From Prunella strophiata (taxonomy: Eukaryota > Chordata > Aves > Passeriformes > Prunellidae): DNA of 64,000 nt. The stretch is taken from contig JAZBQD010000034.1 of assembly GCA_036583965.1 (NCBI GenBank), forward strand, positions 1,922,001-1,986,000, written 5' to 3'. Shown piece after piece: positions 35,901 through 47,195 of this stretch (position 1 is its first letter; every line of letters starts with the position of its first letter). The notes beneath the pieces are model-generated. The model was not told where the DNA came from. It did no database searches and was given only the letters and a program-made list of their open reading frames with translations. The translations under genes were made by a program, and so were the position numbers.

Positions 35901-38540
35901 CCGTGGGGGTTTCAGGCTCACTCCCGTGGGGGTTTCAGGCTCACTCCCGTGGGGGTTTCAGGCTCACTCCCGTGGGGGTTTCAGGCTCACTCCCGTGGGG
36001 GTTTCAGGCTCACTCCCGTGGGGGTTTCAGGCTCACTCCCGGGGAGTTTCGGGCTCGCTCCCGGGGGGGTTTCAGGCTCACTCCGTAAGGCCGGCTGTAC
36101 AGGAGCTGCCCGGCCGCGCCAGCCGTGCATTATTGATGAAAGCGGCCGCCCTGCTCCTCGGAGCGCCGGCAGCAGGGAGATGTCATCTGCTCCTCGTTAG
36201 AGCCCTTGCATCTTTGATGAGGCGCCGTGTAAGCGGAGATGGCCCTCTGAGCTGGCAGGTCCCATCAATCTCGGGCAAGCTTTCCCCGGTGGCCGGGGAT
36301 GGATGGACTCGTGCCCAGGCCGGGCTCGGAGCTGTGCTGCAGTCCCCAGGGCACCGGGGGAGGGTGGCAGCACCCAGCCCCCTCCTCCTGCTCTCCTGCC
36401 TGGCTGCTCCCTCGCAGCGGGCTCTGGAGGTGCTGCTGCTGCAGGGGGAGCTCACGGGGCTCCTGGAAACCCCGGTTGTCAGAGGGACCATCCCAGTCTG
36501 GCAGCCCCAAATTCCCCATAAAGCCTGTCCACCACCCCCTGCAGCCTCGGGTGGACAGCCCTGCTGGGCACAGCAGCTGGGGTGGGGAAAGCACAGAGCC
36601 CAGACCCATCCCCAGGGAATTCAGGTGGAAAAAATCCAAAGCTCCAGCTGCTCAGGGAGTCTGAGATAATTAACTCCCCCAGTTAATGGGCAGACTGAGG
36701 CTCTCCTGACCCCAAGGGAGCTGTGCAGCTCGGGCTGCATCCCATGTTTTGGGCAGGGGCTCTGGGCAGTGACAACCCCTGCACCGTGCCCAGGCCCTCT
36801 CCAGGGCAGGGAAAAACCCCATTACTGCACTGAACCAGGCCGGGTGATGCCCCCTGACTGCCCCAGGCCTGCCTGGGGTCCCCTCCCTGTGGGCTCAGTG
36901 GTGGCAGGGGGGACAGAGCTGCAGCCCCTCTGCCAGGCTCAGGCTGGACTCCAGGGCTTCCCACCAGCCTGTCCTGGGCACTCTGAGCAACATCCACTTC
37001 TCCAGCCCAGATCTCACTGTGGGAAACCCTGTCCTGCTGGATCTGCACACACCCACAGAGGCAGTCCTCTCCCTGCAGAGGCAAGCAGGCTGCTCAGGCA
37101 GGATTTACCCTTGGCAGGTCCTGGCTGTGGTCACCACTGCCCTCCTCCTTCAGGCTTCCAGGAGCACATTCTCTGTGTCCTTCCCAGGGATGGAGGTGAC
37201 ACAGCAGCCCACAGTGCCACCCTGGAGCTTCCTTTTGGGAGAGGAATGTGACTTTTGCCTCTTCCCAGGTGTCAGGGACAAGCTGCAGTCACCAGGAGTT
37301 TTCAAAGAGGTGCTGGCCTGACCCTCAGCACCCCTTAATCCTGTGCATGCCCAGCTGGTTTAAATGCTCCCTGATCCAGGTGCAGAAGCTCTTCCCTGAT
37401 TCACAGCAGCAGGGAAATGTGTATTGCAGCTGCAGCTGTGCCGAGAGTGCTGCTCCTGCTCCTCCCCCTGGCCTGCAGGGGCTCTGTCCAGGGCAGCAGT
37501 GTGTGCCCAGCTCCTCCCCGTGCCCTGGCTGCAGGAGGGGTGCTGCTGGGTGTCCTGTGCTCAGACCAGCGGAGGGAGAGCCTCTTCCAGAGCTTCCTCC
37601 CCACTTCCCCGTGCCCTCCCTGCTCTCCAGGCCATGGAAACCTCCCCTGGCACTCCTGCTTGAACCCTAACCCTAATGCCCTCCACAGCTGGGCTGTCCT
37701 GCAGGTTGGATGTTCTGCCTCTCCTCGCTCTGGCAGGTCCCATCCCTGCTCAGGGGTTGGGATTCTTGGTGCCAGAAAAGCCAAAGCCTGTGACACCCAC
37801 CCTGGGCTCACCCCGTGCCCCCTGCACCACTCCTGCCGTGCCCAGGGTCACCTGGCAGTGCCACTGGGGCTGGGCAGATCAACCAAAAGGCACCTGAGGG
37901 ATGGCTGAACCTCCGTGTCCCTCTGCAGCACCCCAGGTCCAGCCCCTGGCAAGGACAAACCTCCCAAAGCAGCACCTGGGGCTCCCACAGGATCCCACCC
38001 CGTGAGGATGAGGGGGGCTGTGTCCCAGGGCGGCAGAGCCGGGGAAAGGACACCAGGGACACGTCTCGTGTCCGGGGGTCCCGGCAGGGCCATCTCCAGA
38101 CTGTAGCTGATCCCGGGGCCCCCCCGCCTGTGCCGGAGCGGGGCGGGCACCAGGTGAGCCCGCGGCAGGAGCTGCGGGATCCCGGCGGCTGCAGCCCCGG
38201 GGCGGGCAGCAGGAGCGGCTGGGAAGCACCTCCGGGGGTCTAACCCCGCCAGGCCCGGAATTCGGGGCAGAAACACCCGCAGGCAGGCCGGACTGCGCAT
38301 CTCCAGCACGGGGCGGTCCCCAGGGACCCTCGGGAGCCGCCGGGCACGCGGCCGGGGCAGGGAAGCTCTGCTTACCTTGATTTTCTGCACGGTGCAGCTC
38401 TCCTCCTGGCCCTGGCTCCACACGGTCACTCCAGCCTTGTTGTAGCGGCAGTGCCAGCCCTCCAGGCTCTCGCACTGATCCCTGAAGGAGCTGAAGTCGG
38501 AGTCATCGGGGATATAAACCATCTCCCCTCCTCTGGACAT
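32874..38540 (-). CDS. STARD10-like START-domain lipid transfer gene (partial, five exons)
   Basis: Five exons join in frame (38540-38376, 33656-33509, 33417-33314, 33236-33119, 32926-32874) into 196 codons without a stop; every intron is GT-AG. The product reads as the START domain of the STARD10/PCTP-like family, with blocks such as DVPAETLYDVLHD, RLTVNADVGYYSW, CPSPLKNRD, YSVKHPKYPPRKD and SLPKWVVN. Members of this family carry phosphatidylcholine and phosphatidylethanolamine between membranes in the cytosol. By recollection of human STARD10 the match is roughly 70 percent, strongest after the first exon and weak in it. The C-terminal START helix and tail are absent and should lie below 32874; the 500-N gap begins 276 bases further on. 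The neighbour is ARAP3, not ARAP1, so I think this is a STARD10 paralogue and give no symbol. A diverged STARD10 orthologue is the alternative. Confidence 0.9.
33119..33236 (-). CDS. STARD10-like, coding exon 4
   Basis: 118 bases, from acceptor CTGCAG to donor GCG|GTGAGT. Encodes KYPPRKDFVRAVSLQTGY, then LIKANGDGACILYYLTQVDPR and the first base of a Gly codon. The family reads a very similar string here, with differences concentrated in the KANGDGAC loop. Confidence 0.93.
33314..33417 (-). CDS. STARD10-like, coding exon 3
   Basis: 104 bases. Completes the split Trp, then reads KCPSPLKNRDFVTLRSW and LPLGNDYMIINYSVKHP, ending CCG|GTGAGC in phase 0. The intron before it is only 91 bases and the one after it only 77, typical of compact avian microchromosome genes. 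Confidence 0.93.
33509..33656 (-). CDS. STARD10-like, coding exon 2
   Basis: 148 bases, acceptor CCCCCAG before 33656 and donor TCCT|GTGAGC after 33509, phase 0 to 1. It encodes TRISCKDVPAETLYDVLHD through RKWDSNMIETYDI to VNADVGYYS, the most conserved block of STARD10-type START domains. The last base completes a Trp codon with the next exon. Confidence 0.93.
33880..36085 (+). repeat. 2.2-kb minisatellite of 22-23 bp units in the STARD10-like intron
   Basis: About 96 tandem copies. Three unit types are plain: type A (23 bp, TTTCAGGCTCACTCCCGTGG plus GGG), type B (22 bp, with CGCTCCCGGGGAG) and type C (23 bp, CTCCC followed by seven G). The left two-thirds mixes all three; 35160-35440 and 35730-36045 are nearly pure type A. 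The 23-base period rotates the frame, so all plus-strand frames stay open for hundreds of codons; these are not proteins. It lies 224 bases 5' (in gene orientation) of exon 2, inside the 4.7-kb first intron. Confidence 0.97.
36095..36245. promoter_or_regulatory. Candidate intronic element next to the minisatellite
   Basis: GTGCATTATTGATGAAAGCG, GATGTCATCTGCTCCTCGTT and TTGCATCTTTGATGAGGCGC; unique sequence beginning right at the end of the 2.2-kb array inside the STARD10-like intron. Confidence 0.35.
38376..38540 (-). CDS. STARD10-like, first coding exon
   Basis: It encodes MSRGGEMVYIPDDSDFSSF and continues to VQKIK, ending AAG|GTAAGC in phase 0. The first ATG is at 38540-38538, with C at -3, a weak context. 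A second in-frame ATG at 38522-38520 (GAGATGG) has purine at -3 and G at +4, so translation may start there instead. The open frame extends upstream to about 38567 only through a GTG. This exon carries most of the divergence from STARD10; the family pattern PDD.DF..F, AGV.VW and KIK is kept. A CpG-rich stretch follows upstream at 38570-38800 and may be the promoter. Confidence 0.8.
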
Positions 38541-40829
38541 GGGGCTGAGCTGCTGCCCCCCGGGCACCGCCTGCGGGCAGCCTCTGCCTCACCTCCCGGG
38601 AAACCCAGCTCTGCCCTTGAGCTCTGCCTCGCCGGGTGCCCTCTGCAGCTCACATCACGGTGCCAGCCCCGAGCCCGCGCCCCCGGAGCGGGCCCGGGCA
38701 CGCCGGCACGGGCAGAGAGCTGCGGGCACGCCGCGGGGCTGGCAGGCTCCCTGGCTGCAGTTGCTATCGCAGCTGCCGGCAGCTCGGGTGTCTCGCCGGG
38801 CCGGCTCGGCAGCATCACATTTCTCTCCGCTGGCTGGCAGCTCCTCTATTATTCAGCAGGTAGCAGCGCGCAGGTGGCTCGGCTTTCAGGGCACAGCTGC
38901 CCCCGGCTCCCCGAGCCCCCCGTGCTGCCACCCCTGCTGTCCCCTCGCCGGCGCCCTGGCAATCTCTGTGCCTGACTTTGCAGCTCCGGCTGGCTGGAGG
39001 GATCAGCTGATGCCAGGAGCGGCAGAGGCCTCCGGCAGCAGCAGCAGCGCGGGATGCGGGGCAGGGCGGGCCCTGGCTGGGGCACGGACCGGCCTTGGCT
39101 CTCAGCGTGCCCCGGGGCTGCCAGGGAAGGAATTTGGGACGGGAGGTGGCCCTTGCTGGGCTCACAGCGCGGTGCACCCCCGGGGGTGTCCAGCCCCCCT
39201 GCCACCAGGACACCACCAGCACAGGACAGGTCACCCAGGGCTCAGCCCAGCCCGCAAGGATGGACTTGCCCACCTCAGTCCCACAGCTGTGCCACCTGCC
39301 CAGGACAAAATACCAGCTCTGCTGCCCAGCCTGGAGCTGCAACAAATGTCCCTTGTCCTTGGGTGCCAGCCATGCCCTAAAGAGAGGGACTGGCTCTGTC
39401 CCCAGGACACCTGCAGGATGCTGCCAGATCCCAACCCAGCCCTGCCAGCAGCATCTGCTGGTCCTTTTCCAGCCCCTCCATCTCTCCCTGGGCTGGGAAC
39501 CACTCTGAGCACAGAGCTTGGGGTTCCCTGGTGCTGCACAGAGCACCCAGGCTGGGGCCACATCCTCCTCATGCTGCCCAGGGTGCAGTTTGTCCCATTT
39601 GTCCATTTTCCTCTCCAGAACCTTTTCTGGGACCTTTCACTGGGATCCTGCTCAGCCCCTGGTCCCCAGCCTGCCTCAAACCCAGGGTTATCTTGCCCAT
39701 CCTGTTGATGTCCACGAGGTTTCTCTTGACAGAATTTTGGGGTTCTTGGAGTCCACCTGGAACGAGGCTCTGCCACTCTCACACCCCTTCCCTCTGGATC
39801 AGCCTCACCTGCAAGGCCAGGGTGCAATTCCCTCCTCATCCAGCCCTGGGAGGAGGTTTGGAAACATCCCCAGTGCTGACCCTGGGACCAGCATCACCTG
39901 GGCACTGAGAAATGGGGACAAACCCCTGGGAAGGAGGGCAGGGGGAAAGCTGGAGAGCTGCAGCTGCTGCCAGGGGCAGAGGGCTGCCCGTGCTGCCCCT
40001 GCTGCTGCCCAGGCACACAGGCTCTCCCTGGGGCTGTGCTCCCAGCTGGGGGTGCTCCAGGGGCAGAGCTGGCAGTGCCACACTCGTTAAAGAGCTGCTG
40101 CAGTGGAAGGGAGGGGCAGATCCCAGCTTGGAAAGACCTTGGGGTGGCCTTGGGGCAGTGGAGCAGGGAGCAGCTCTGGCCACACAGATTTATGGCCCAG
40201 AGCTGCCCTGCCCCGTTGCTGCAGTGTGCTGTGAGTGTGTCCCTGTGCAGGGGGGGACTGTCCCCCAGGTCCAGCCTGGAGGGGCCTGGAGTGGGGCTGT
40301 GGGGTGGGTAGGACCCGAGGCTGGGGGCTCTGGAGCTCCAAAGTGTGTCCATGGGGTGAGAGAAGGGAGGGCACTGCAGTCCTGGGGTGGAGGAGCCCCC
40401 AGGCTCAGTGGGATGGAACAGCACAGCACCACTGAGGTGGAACCAGCCCTGCTCTGCAGCTGAGAGACACAGCAGCATCTCTCTCCCTGCCTCTTCCAGC
40501 TGGCAACTGGAATGGAAAGTTCTTTCTTCCCTTCTGCAGCAGCCCTGGGGTCAGTGCTCAAGCTGGAAAACTGCAGAGCCACTCAGGAGCTGCTGCTCAC
40601 CATCACATCCCCCTGCAAGCCACCAGCTGGGCTGAGCTGGGCTCCCATGCCCCACCTGGAAGCACTCAGGGCTCCAACCAACCCCTGCAGCACCGTCCTT
40701 GGCTCTGCTGGAGGCAGGGTTTGGATCTGGGTGGTGCTCTGGGAGGAGGAAGGTCAGTGCAGCAAATGTGGAGCCTCATGTTAATGCTGCCTCTGTCACA
40801 TCTTGAGTCATTTCTCCTCATGGAGCTGC

Positions 40830-41282
40830 TGGGTGAGTCCAGAGAGGCCATGGGGATGCTCCCAGAGCTGCAGCCCCTCTGCCATGGAGCCAGGCTGGGA
40901 GAGCTGGGGGTGCTCACCTGGACAGGAGAAGGCTCCAGGGAGAGCTCAGAGCCCCTGCCAGGGCCTGAAGGGGCTCCAGGAGAGCTGGAGAGGGACTGGG
41001 GACAAGGGATGGAGGGACAGGACACAGGGAATGGCACAGTTGGATGGGATATTGGGCAGGAATTGTTCCCTGGGAGAGTGGGCAGGCCCTGGCACAGGGT
41101 GCCCAGAGCAGCTGTGGCTGCCCCTGCATCCCTGGCAGTGCCCAAGGCCAGGCTGGACAGGGCTTGGAGCAGCCTGGGACAGTGGCAGGTGTCCCTGCCA
41201 TGGCAGGGTGGCACTGGATGGGCTTTAAGGACCCTTCCCACCCCAACCATGCCAGGATTACAATGATTCTTTGATCTCAGAG
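40830..41282 (+). mobile_element. CR1 3'-end fragment, about 450 bp
   Basis: Sense orientation: GGGGATGCTCCCAGAGCTGC, GGACAGGACACAGGGAATGG, TATTGGGCAGGAATTGTTCC, GGCCCTGGCACAGGGTGCCC and the tail GATTACAATGATTCTTTGAT. It is the reverse complement of the element at 45090-45600. Confidence 0.85.
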
Positions 41283-42214
41283 ACAATTGTGTGATGTGCC
41301 CTTGAGGTCCAGCAGTCCCATCAATCCCATCCTGGGCTGGATCTGCACTCCTGGGCTGACCAGGGCTCCTGCTCCTGGCCACGCTGTCCCTGTGTGGGAT
41401 GGCACAGGGGACTGTCACTCCAGCAGCTCTGGGGTCCCTCCATGCCCTGAGTGGAGCCTCCCCAGAGCCTGCTGGGGTCAGGGCATGTGGGGCCCTGCTC
41501 AGGGCACAGTGAGGAGTACCCAGCTCTGTCCTGTCTGTGTCTCACTGGTCCCTCCCTCCTCCTGCTCCTCTTTTCATTCTCCAGGTCCATTTTCCAACCC
41601 TCCAAGTGTCTTTACAGACTCCAGAGCTGGGATGTTGGATTTCCATGCTGGGAGTGGGCTTGCAGGGCATTGCATGTGGGTGTTCACAGCTCCATTAATG
41701 ACTTGGATGCCTCAGCAGGATGAGCTTCCAGCCTCTCCAGAGCTGGAGAAGAGCATCCAACCCCCTCTGCAGCTCCTGCTCCTCTGAGAATCACCTTTGA
41801 AAGCCTTTGCAAATTGGAATGAAAGTGTTTTTCCTACAGAAAATGGTTCTGCTTTGGCTTGATGTGAACCACAGCCCTGACTCCCCTCAGATCCTTGTTC
41901 CATCAGGGTTTGTCCCCTGGGGAATGAGCAAGGGAGTCAGGAGGAAAAGCAAAAGGTGGGTTGAGAGTTTCATGTCCCAGAGAAACCCTGGAGCAGCCAG
42001 GAGGGGTTAGAGCTGCACCAGGAGATGGGGCTGGGAGGTGAGGATGGTCCCAGGGTGGGAGCAGGAGGGTGGTCAATTCCTGAGAGACATCAGGGTCTTT
42101 GAGGGACACAGACAGAGGCAGGAAAGGCAGGGGAAAGTGAGATCCTGACCCTGGAGTGGTGCAAGGCAGCAAACACTGGGGCTGCAGGGGGAGATCCCAA
42201 AGCCTGCAGGTACC

Positions 42215-42525
42215 CCTGGAGCTGAGTGTGGTCTCAGGGCCCCAGAACTGCAGGAACCAGCCTGGAGTCCCAGGGCTGCAGCCACAGGGGCTCTGGTGAG
42301 ATCCCAAAGCCTTGGGGCTGCAGGGGCCCCAGGGGTCCCTGGGAGACTCCAGAGCCCCAGTGCCACCAGAGCCACGGGGCTGCAGTGAGCCCAGGGACCC
42401 CACAGTTACAAGGGCAGGATCCTGGAGAGACCCCAGAGCCCCAGTGAGACCCCAGAACCCCAAAGTCACAGAACCCACGAGGTCCTGGGGAGACCCCAGA
42501 GACACCCCAGAGCCTCGGGACTGCG
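42215..42525 (+). repeat. Degenerate minisatellite
   Basis: Repeating GGGGCTGCAG, GAGACCCCAGAGCCCCAGT and GACCCCAGAACCCC words with irregular period (about 30-45). Confidence 0.6.
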
Positions 42526-43384
42526 GGGCCTCCCCGGCTTTGCCCCCATCCAACCCAACAGGTTAAAAATCCCCTATAAACCCATCGGGCAGTGCCACCC
42601 CGTTCCCTCAGGAGAGCCCACACGGGTGACAGCCCCGGGCCAGCGCCACCGTGCCCGGGGACCCGCGCGTGCAGTCTGCTGCTCGCCCACTGGGTGTCAC
42701 GCGTGCTCCACGGACCACAGCGACACGGCCAGCACCGGGGAGCGGCCAGGGAAAGGGACAGAGGCTCCCCTGCAGCGTCCCCCTGCCCCGCTCTGATGTC
42801 ACCCCCTCGGCTGAGGGGGGACGCTCTCCGCAAATGTCACCGTTAAACAGAGGATGGGATGGAATTTGCCCGGAAATTTTTTTCCTCCTCCTCCTCCCTG
42901 CGCTGCCATTGCATCCCTGCTGCTCCTGGCTGCTCCCAACCCCTCAACCCCGGCACCCCGAGCCCGCCCAGTGCGGGGGACAGAGCGGGGACAGCGCGGA
43001 CATCCCGCGCCTGGCACCTCCAGCTCTAACACGGAGCTTTTGTTGGCACTCCAGGGATTTTCTGGTGTCAGGGAAAGTCTCTCTGTGTGTTTGGGGTCAC
43101 CCCAAACTGGAGCTGGGGCCCTGCACAGCCTGGGGTGTCAACCCCTGCCGGGTCCCAGCGGGCAGAGCAGGGTGGCACCGGTGGCAAAGCACGAGGGTGT
43201 GGCAGGAGGCTGCCAGGCACATTCCCTGGGGCTGGCACTGCCCACAGGGACATGGGAGGGTGGGGTGGGGACTCTCCTGCACATCCCTGCGATGAGGTTT
43301 GGCCTCAGCTGTTCCCTCAGAGCCCCGGTGGAGGGCAGTGCAGGGGGTGGGCTCCCGGGGGTCCCACAGCAGCTCTGTGCCACT

Positions 43385-43502
43385 GCAGGTGCCTCAGAAG
43401 GTGCCGTGGATGAGGGGACTCCATCCACTGCAGAGGGTGGGGTGAGATGGGCTTTAAGGCCCCCTCCAACCCCAGCCATGCTGTGATTCATCTCTGAGTC
43501 TC
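43385..43502 (+). mobile_element. CR1 tail remnant
   Basis: CAGAGGGTGGGGTGAGATGG, GGCTTTAAGGCCCCCTCCAA, CCCAGCCATGCTGTGATTCA: the last 90 or so bases of CR1 in sense, diverged. Confidence 0.7.
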
Positions 43503-43824
43503 TCTGCCACTCCTTCATGTCCTCCAACAGCTGCCACTTCCTCCCTGTCCCTGTCCTGTGACCCTGTGTCCCCCATTTCCTGTCCCCCACCCCGAATCCT
43601 CCTCCTCAGGGCTGCTCAGGGGACAGCCAGGCTCATGTCCCCCGTTTTTCTTTGCCCTGGAGCATCCCTCCCTGCCCACCCTGGGCTCCTGCACCATTCC
43701 TGGCTCCCCAAACTCCCTCCCTGCTCCCCCCCCCATTATTCCCACACGGGCAGGCAGGGATTTGGCACCCACAGCCCCACGGCTGCCAGGCCAAGCCTTA
43801 TTTGCACAGAGCCCAGCCGGGCAT

Positions 43825-44025
43825 CAGGATGATTTAAAAGGACTGTGAAAAATGTAGTTATTTTTTCCCCTTTCAGCTGCAAGTCAATACTCAGGGAAGG
43901 ATGTTTAATTATCTTTGTCACCCTCCTAAATCTCTTTATGAGAAGGTTTGGCTGCAAATCTCCACATCATTTCAAAGTTATTGGCGAGCGCGGCGCGCAG
44001 CGACACAGTAAATTAGCTGGGGTGG
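43825..44025. promoter_or_regulatory. Candidate conserved noncoding element
   Basis: GGATGTTTAATTATCTTTGT, TTGGCTGCAAATCTCCACAT and ACACAGTAAATTAGCTGGG; no frame support. Confidence 0.4.
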
Positions 44026-44639
44026 GTGCTCCCGCCACTGCCAGGCCTGCACGTGCCTGCTGCCCTCCCCCGGGGCTGTCACAGGGGGGGTGGCAGCAGG
44101 GGACCCCCTGCTAGCCCAGGAGTTAGGCTGGTGTCACCTCGGGGTGCTGTGCCATGGTACACGCCCCATCCCCGGGGACGCGGCATCTCCCGCGGGGTGC
44201 AGGGGACAGGGCACAGCCAGGAGCACCCCAGGGTGACATCCTGCACCCTGAGCTCTTCATTCTGGGGAGGGATAATCCCCAGCACGCCCTTCCAGACACT
44301 CCTCCCAGCCCGGGAATGCTCTCCCCAGAGCCATCTCTGCTTACCCGGTGCAGGATCACCCTGGGCTGCTGGATGGAGCAGGAGGAAGCTGAAGCACCCT
44401 AAAGATGCCGGGTCCCTCGGCTGCTCTGAGCCCCCCGAGCTCCCCACGCCCCTGCTCGTGGGTGGGCTGAGATGCAGCGCTGGGTGCTGCTGCCATCCCC
44501 AGGGCAGGAGCCACCCTGGGTGCAGGGCTGGTGGCCCCGGGCCTGTGAAAATGCAGGATGGAGAGCAGGCATGGAAAACGGGTGGCAGCTCCGCACCCAT
44601 CAGCATCCCTGGAGGCAGCACCCAGCACCCACCGTGCCC

Positions 44640-45015
44640 TACCCCCTCCGTTCTCATGCAAATCAGCCGAGCCGGGGCTGGGCTGGAGGCCCGAGATACG
44701 CCAGAACAAAATCCCACCTTCCCGATAATGCCTTTTATTGGACTAGGTGACACGCAGGCTTTAGGGGGATAGCGGGAGAATCCTCTCGGCTGATCCGCAG
44801 AAAGGATTTCCACAGCCCTCCCGGCGGCTTGTCAGCCCTGCAGAGTTATTACCTCCCGAGCAGGGCTGTGCTCCGCGCCGGCCCTGCCCCTCCTCGCTGC
44901 TTACAAAGATTACGCCGCCTCGGAATAAGCTGCGTGCAGCGCTGCTGCCGAAGCATCAGACAGCGGCTAATCAGAAAATTAGCAGCGAAAGAAACTTTGT
45001 GGCAGGAACTTATCT
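44640..45015. promoter_or_regulatory. Candidate conserved noncoding element with POU octamer
   Basis: Perfect octamer ATGCAAAT at 44656-44663, then CCGATAATGCCTTTTATTGG, TTACAAAGATTACGCCGCCT and GCGGCTAATCAGAAAATTAG. It ends just before a CR1 insertion. Confidence 0.42.
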
Positions 45016-45089
45016 CTGGCGCTGCTCCCGCTGCTCCCACACCCAGCCCTCGGGGCAAAACTGCCTTGGATTGCGGCGCTGAAACCGGG

Positions 45090-45600
45090 TAAAATCTCAT
45101 CTCATCCCAGCCCTGCCATGGCAGGGACACCTTCCACTGTCCCAGGCTGCTCCCAGCCCCAGTGTCCAGCCTGGCCTTGGGCACTGCCAGGGATCCAGGG
45201 GCAGCCACAGCTGCTCTGGGCACCCTGTGCCAGGGCCTGCCCACCCTCCCAGGGAACAATTCCTGCCCAATATCCCATCCAGCCCTGCCCTCTGGCAGTG
45301 GAAGCCATTCCCTGTGTCCTGTCCCTCCAGCCCTTGGCAATTGTCTCTCTCCATGTTTCCTGGGGCTCCTTCAGGCCCTGCAAGGCCACAGTGAGCTCAC
45401 CCCAAAGCTTCTCCTGTGCAGGTGAACAATGCCAGCTGTGCCAGCCTTTCCTGCCAGCAGAGCTGCTCCATCCCTCTGCTCATGCTGGAGCCTCCTCTGG
45501 CCTGGCTGCAGCAGCTCCAGCTCCTCCCTGTGCTGGGCCCAGGGCTGGGGCAGCTCTGCAGGTGGCTCTCACCTGAGCACAGGGGCAGAATCCCCCCTCC
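45090..45600 (-). mobile_element. CR1 3'-end fragment, about 500 bp
   Basis: Antisense copy: CCATGGCAGGGACACCTTCC, then the shared core to CCAATATCCCATCCAGCCC, then CCATTCCCTGTGTCCTGTCC and a longer upstream part (GAACAATGCCAGCTGTGCCA). It is the longest CR1 piece in the window. The right end is set by eye. Confidence 0.85.
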
Positions 45601-46254
45601 CCTGCTGCCCATGCTGGGGCTCAGCCCAGAGCTGGGGGTTCTGGGTCGGGGCAGGTCCAGCTCCCACCCCCAGCACCCCCAGGTTCCTCTCCCTGGACTG
45701 ACCCCAGGGATTGTCCCCACCCCGGGGCAGCACCAGCACTCGGTGTTGTTAAACCTCCTGGGACACTCCTCGGGCTTGTCCAGGTCCCCGTGGCCACTCC
45801 CGGGCACCTCGGGACCCCTCCCACCCCTGGCTGAGGGATGTGTCCCGTGTGATGCCACCGGCGCGCTCGGGACAGAGGCGGTGTCCCTCCTGCGCTGTGT
45901 GACATCAGTCCCCGCGCTCGGTGGCACCTCGGGAGCAGCGCTGCACACACCCAGTGCCACCCCGTCCTGTGCCAGGGGCAGGGCCAGGAGCCGCGATGGG
46001 GGCAGGGAGCTCTCAGGGTGATTAAAATGCGCTGTTTGTGGTGCTCAAGCCCCGGCGTCAGGCAGAGTTACAGGGCACTGAGCTAGAAAATGGCATTTAC
46101 AGCCCCCTCCCCCTCCCCCGGCACCGCCAGCCCCGGCCTGTGCAGGCTCCATTGGTGCCACGTGCCTGTCCAGCGAGGGGACACGCAAAGGGACACCCCC
46201 CCACTGCCCCAACCCTACAGACCCGCTGGGGGTGTCCCACACTGCCAGGGGGTG

Positions 46255-46445
46255 AGGGCCGCGACCCTTCCCAGCACCCCCAGCCCCACTGCCCCTCCCT
46301 GGGACCCCAAACACAGCAAAAAGGGGAGGGCAGGGACCCCACTGTCCCCACAACCCCTCTGTGGGACCCCAAACACGGCAAAAAAGGAGGGCAGGGACCC
46401 CTCCCCACTGCCCCCAGCCCCTCTGTGGGACCCTAAACACAATAA
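46255..46445 (+). repeat. Three-copy tandem repeat, about 65 bp
   Basis: Three copies of a segment holding GGGACCCCAAACACAGCAAA, GGAGGGCAGGGACCCC and CCCCTCTGTG. Confidence 0.85.
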
Positions 46446-47195
46446 AATCCCAGCTCGGGGGCTCTGGGGGGATGCCTGAGCCCCGTGTGGCACAGAGGTG
46501 TTGGTGGCACCGAGGGTGGGGCACAGGGGCCGTGCTGACACCCCCGTGCCCCCTCTCGCTGCTGGGCAATGCCAGGGCCCCGCGTGGCCACTGCCACAGC
46601 CCCACTTTGGGAACGGCGGCTCCAGCCGTAGCAACAGTTACCACGATTTCCTCTTCCCATTCCCTTTCCCCGACTCCATCGTCTTCCCAAGGCAGCTCTG
46701 GCGCTGCCGGGGATGTGTTTACAGGCAATTAAAGCTCATTAATTGCACACAGAAGCAACAGAAGCCCCGCGGCAATACGGGAGGGGCGAGTCCCGCGGGG
46801 GACAGCGCCAGCCCCGGCCATCCCTGGCAGATCCAGGGGGATTTGGGGGGCGAGCGGGGTCTGCATCCCCCGGGTGAGGCTGGGCTGAGCCCGCCTGGGG
46901 CCATGGGGGCTGTGATGGGTGGGGGTGCTGTGATGGGTGTCACCTGCCCAGCAGCCCTGTGGGGACATTAACCCGGGCACCGAGTGCTGAGGGGCAGAGG
47001 GGTGAAGCCAGCAGGCACCTCCTCCTCCTCCGGGGGTCCCAGCCCCATATTCCCCGCCCCAGCCCAGCTGTGCCCTGGGGATGGATTCAGCTCCCGTCCC
47101 GGCAGGAGGGGTGGAGCAGGATCCTGCTCGAGGCTCTCTCCGCACGTGTGTGAGCAGAGCTGGCACCGGCAGGGGCCGAATCGCTGCTCCCGGGC

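Noticed and set aside
33855..36669. Open frames of 700-930 codons on the plus strand
   Set aside because: They come from the 22-23 bp minisatellite, whose unit lacks stops and rotates through all frames. Composition and repetition rule out a protein gene.
37664..37676. Interstitial telomere repeat (CCCTAACCCTAA)
   Set aside because: Only two units, expected by chance.
41560..41820. Old CR1 reverse-transcriptase fragment (CATTAATGACTTGGATG)
   Set aside because: The resemblance covers about 17 bases only, too little to call.
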